From Pseudomonas yamanorum (GTDB lineage: Bacteria > Pseudomonadota > Gammaproteobacteria > Pseudomonadales > Pseudomonadaceae), in NCBI RefSeq assembly GCF_013386765.1, contig NZ_JACARE010000017.1:173550-237549 (forward strand): a stretch of 64,000 bases of DNA, read 5' to 3'. This document shows, in pieces, positions 62,440-64,000 of this stretch (within the stretch, counting starts at the first letter, position 1; each line of letters starts with the position of its first letter). The notes below the pieces were generated by a model. It ran no database searches. It was not told the DNA's origin and worked only from the letters and a program-made list of their open reading frames with translations. The position numbers were made by a program, and so were the translations under genes.

Positions 62440-63435
62440 TTATGCGGCCTGCTGGAACTGCTGGCGATACTGGTTGGGCGACAGCTCGGTGTGCTGCCGG
62501 AACAGCCGCGCAAAGAAGCTCGCGTCGTCGTAACCCACTTCGTAACTGATGGTCTTGATGCTTTTGCGGCTGCCGGACAGCAAGCCCTTGGCCGTCTCGA
62601 TGCGCAGGCGTTGCAGGTAGTGCAGCGGCTTGTCACCCGTGGCGGTCTGGAAGCGGCGCATGAAGTTGCGGATGCTCATGCCGTGTTCCCGGGCCACGTC
62701 TTCGAAGCGGAACTTGTCGGCGAAGTGCTCTTCGAGCCAGTGCTGGATTTGCAGGATAATCACGTCCTGGTGCAGCTTCTGGCCGCCAAACCCGATACGC
62801 CCCGGCGCATAGCTGCGCTGCACTTCATAGAGGATGTCGCGCGCCACGGCCTGGGCGATGTTGGCGCCGCAGAAACGTTCGATCAGGTAGATGTAGAGGT
62901 CGCAGGCCGAGGTGGTGCCGCCGGCGCAGTACAGGTTGTCGGCGTCGGTCAGGTGCTTGTCCTGGTTCAGTTGCACTTTGGGGAAGCGTTCGCTGAAGGC
63001 GTTGAAGAAACGCCAGTAGGTGGTCGCCTCCTTGCCGTCCAGCAGGCCAGCTTCGGCAAGCCAGAACACCCCGGTGGCTTCGCCGCACAGCACCGCGCCA
63101 CGGGCATGTTGTTCGCGCAGCCAGGGCAGCACTTGGGGGTAGCGTTGGCACAATGAGTCAAAGTCGTCCCAGAAGGCCGGGAGTACGATGATGTCGGCGT
63201 TTTCAAGGCCGCCGTCCACCGGCATGATCACATCGCTGAAGCTGCGCACCGATTGCCCGTCGGGGCTGACCAGGCGGGTTTCAAACGCGGGAGTAAGGCC
63301 CTGGCCCAGCTGTTTGCCGTAGCGCAGGCTGGCGAGGTGGAAAAAATCCTTGGCTTGCATGAGGGTTGAAGCGAATACCCGATCAATGGCCAAAATGCTG
63401 ACGCGCCGCAAGGGCGTGGAGATTTGGTTAGACAT
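62440..63435 (-). CDS. GlxA-type AraC-family transcriptional regulator
   Basis: A 331-residue regulator. Residues 10-200 form a DJ-1/PfpI (class I glutamine amidotransferase-like) effector domain with CGEATGVFWLAEAGLLDG. The AraC DNA-binding domain occupies about 225-328, with the two helix-turn-helix units FEDVAREHGMSIRNFMRRF and IKTISYEVGYDDASFFARLF. It lies 145 bases from the divergent acyl-CoA dehydrogenase gene, so it probably controls it. By position it corresponds to PA4436. The effector is unknown. Confidence 0.9.
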   Translation of the reverse strand: MSNQISTPLRRVSILAIDRVFASTLMQAKDFFHLASLRYGKQLGQGLTPAFETRLVSPDGQSVRSFSDVIMPVDGGLENADIIVLPAFWDDFDSLCQRYPQVLPWLREQHARGAVLCGEATGVFWLAEAGLLDGKEATTYWRFFNAFSERFPKVQLNQDKHLTDADNLYCAGGTTSACDLYIYLIERFCGANIAQAVARDILYEVQRSYAPGRIGFGGQKLHQDVIILQIQHWLEEHFADKFRFEDVAREHGMSIRNFMRRFQTATGDKPLHYLQRLRIETAKGLLSGSRKSIKTISYEVGYDDASFFARLFRQHTELSPNQYRQQFQQAA

Positions 63436-63580
63436 AATTTCATTTATTCTTATAGGGGAAAGTGGTCACCAGACGGCTGGATCGTCTTATTTTTTGTCGC
63501 ATGTGTCCAGTGTCCCGTGACGCCTTCGCGGCTTAGGCTCTGTGATCCCGGTCTTGTCCGACAATTCACGCAGGTGACCC

Positions 63581-64000
63581 ATGATTCCCAGAACCTTGTT
63601 CAGCTCGGAGCACGAACTCTTCCGCCAGAGCGTGCGCACCTTCCTCGAAAAAGACGCGGCGCCGTTCCACGGGCAATGGGAAAAGCAGGGCTACATTGAT
63701 CGCAACCTGTGGAACAAGGCAGGGGAGGCGGGGATGCTCTGCTCGCACCTGCCGGAGGAGTACGGCGGCCTCGGGGCGGACTTTCTCTACAGCGCGGTGG
63801 TGATCGAGGAGATCAGCCGGCTGGGGCTGACCGGGATTGGTTTCTCCCTGCATTCGGACATCGTCGCGCCTTACATCCTGCATTACGGCAGTGAGGCGCT
63901 GAAGCACAAATACCTGCCCAAGCTGATCTCCGGGGAGATGGTCACGGCCATCGCCATGACCGAACCGGGTGCCGGGTCGGACCTGCAAGGGGTCAAGACC
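63581..64000 (+). CDS. Acyl-CoA dehydrogenase (partial, runs off the window)
   Basis: The frame opens at ATG 63581 and continues unbroken for 140 codons to the window edge. The N-terminal helical domain is clear: SSEHELFRQSVRTFLEKD, LPEEYGGLGADFLYSAVVIEE and the FAD-contacting AIAMTEPGAGSDLQG. The enzyme oxidises an acyl-CoA to the 2-enoyl-CoA with FAD. It matches PA4435 by position. Chain-length preference cannot be judged from this part. Confidence 0.92.
   Translation, partial: MIPRTLFSSEHELFRQSVRTFLEKDAAPFHGQWEKQGYIDRNLWNKAGEAGMLCSHLPEEYGGLGADFLYSAVVIEEISRLGLTGIGFSLHSDIVAPYILHYGSEALKHKYLPKLISGEMVTAIAMTEPGAGSDLQGVKT

Overview
The window reads as the chromosome of a fluorescent Pseudomonas (P. 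fluorescens group). It is GC-rich, carries REP/REPIN-type inverted repeats between genes, and its gene blocks match the P. aeruginosa PA4525-PA4531, PA4513-PA4520, PA4493-PA4506 and PA4435-PA4441 regions as I remember them. No rRNA, CRISPR array, insertion sequence, integrase or prophage was seen. The single tRNA is tRNA-Thr(CGT). Functions rest on reading motifs and neighbours; no database search was possible.

Layout. 0-6.2 kb: an ECF-type permease, then the type IV pilus/housekeeping operon pilC-pilD-coaE-yacG (minus strand), divergent pilA, an O-antigen-ligase-like pilin glycosyltransferase (tfpO type) and tRNA-Thr. No pilB lies between pilA and pilC. 6.3-13.8 kb: a small DUF6388-like protein, nadC, a DUF1631 protein, ampD-ampE and a chemoreceptor. 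13.8-23.6 kb: a small zinc-ribbon membrane protein, tatD, and the fructose PTS module (fruR divergent from fruB-fruK-fruA, with a Cra box between), then a Tat-exported PhoD phosphatase. 23.6-31.5 kb: the iron-responsive piuB, piuA, piuC, a Sel1-repeat gene, and speC (ornithine decarboxylase) with a leader that looks attenuated.

32-35.5 kb: an osmoprotectant (OpuC/Yeh-like) ABC operon. 35.8-37.8 kb: prfC and a small exported Asp-rich protein. 37.9-50.5 kb: a di/oligopeptide uptake cluster of four substrate-binding proteins, an OprD-family porin and dppBCDF, all on the minus strand. 50.6-52.9 kb: an AT-richer 747-aa toxin-like gene with a C-terminal His/Cys dyad like that of clan CD (C80/caspase-like) peptidases; this is the clearest accessory gene. 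53.2-56 kb: a SIMPL-domain protein and the redox two-component system roxS-roxR. 56-64 kb: an ABC exporter-like fusion, an unknown small protein, a YhcB/ZapG-like protein, an alpha/beta hydrolase, trpS, zapE, a GlxA-type AraC regulator and the start of a divergent acyl-CoA dehydrogenase.

How the genes work together. Several groups form complete units: fructose uptake and phosphorylation (FruA, FruB, FruK under FruR); periplasmic peptide capture (OprD porin, DppA paralogues, DppBCDF); siderophore-iron uptake and reduction (PiuA, PiuB, PiuC); compatible-solute uptake; and peptidoglycan recycling and beta-lactamase signalling (AmpD, AmpE). The observations most worth following are the toxin-like gene at 50.6 kb, the promoter-terminator-short ORF arrangement ahead of speC, and the apparent absence of pilB and of psdR/mdpA from otherwise conserved clusters.
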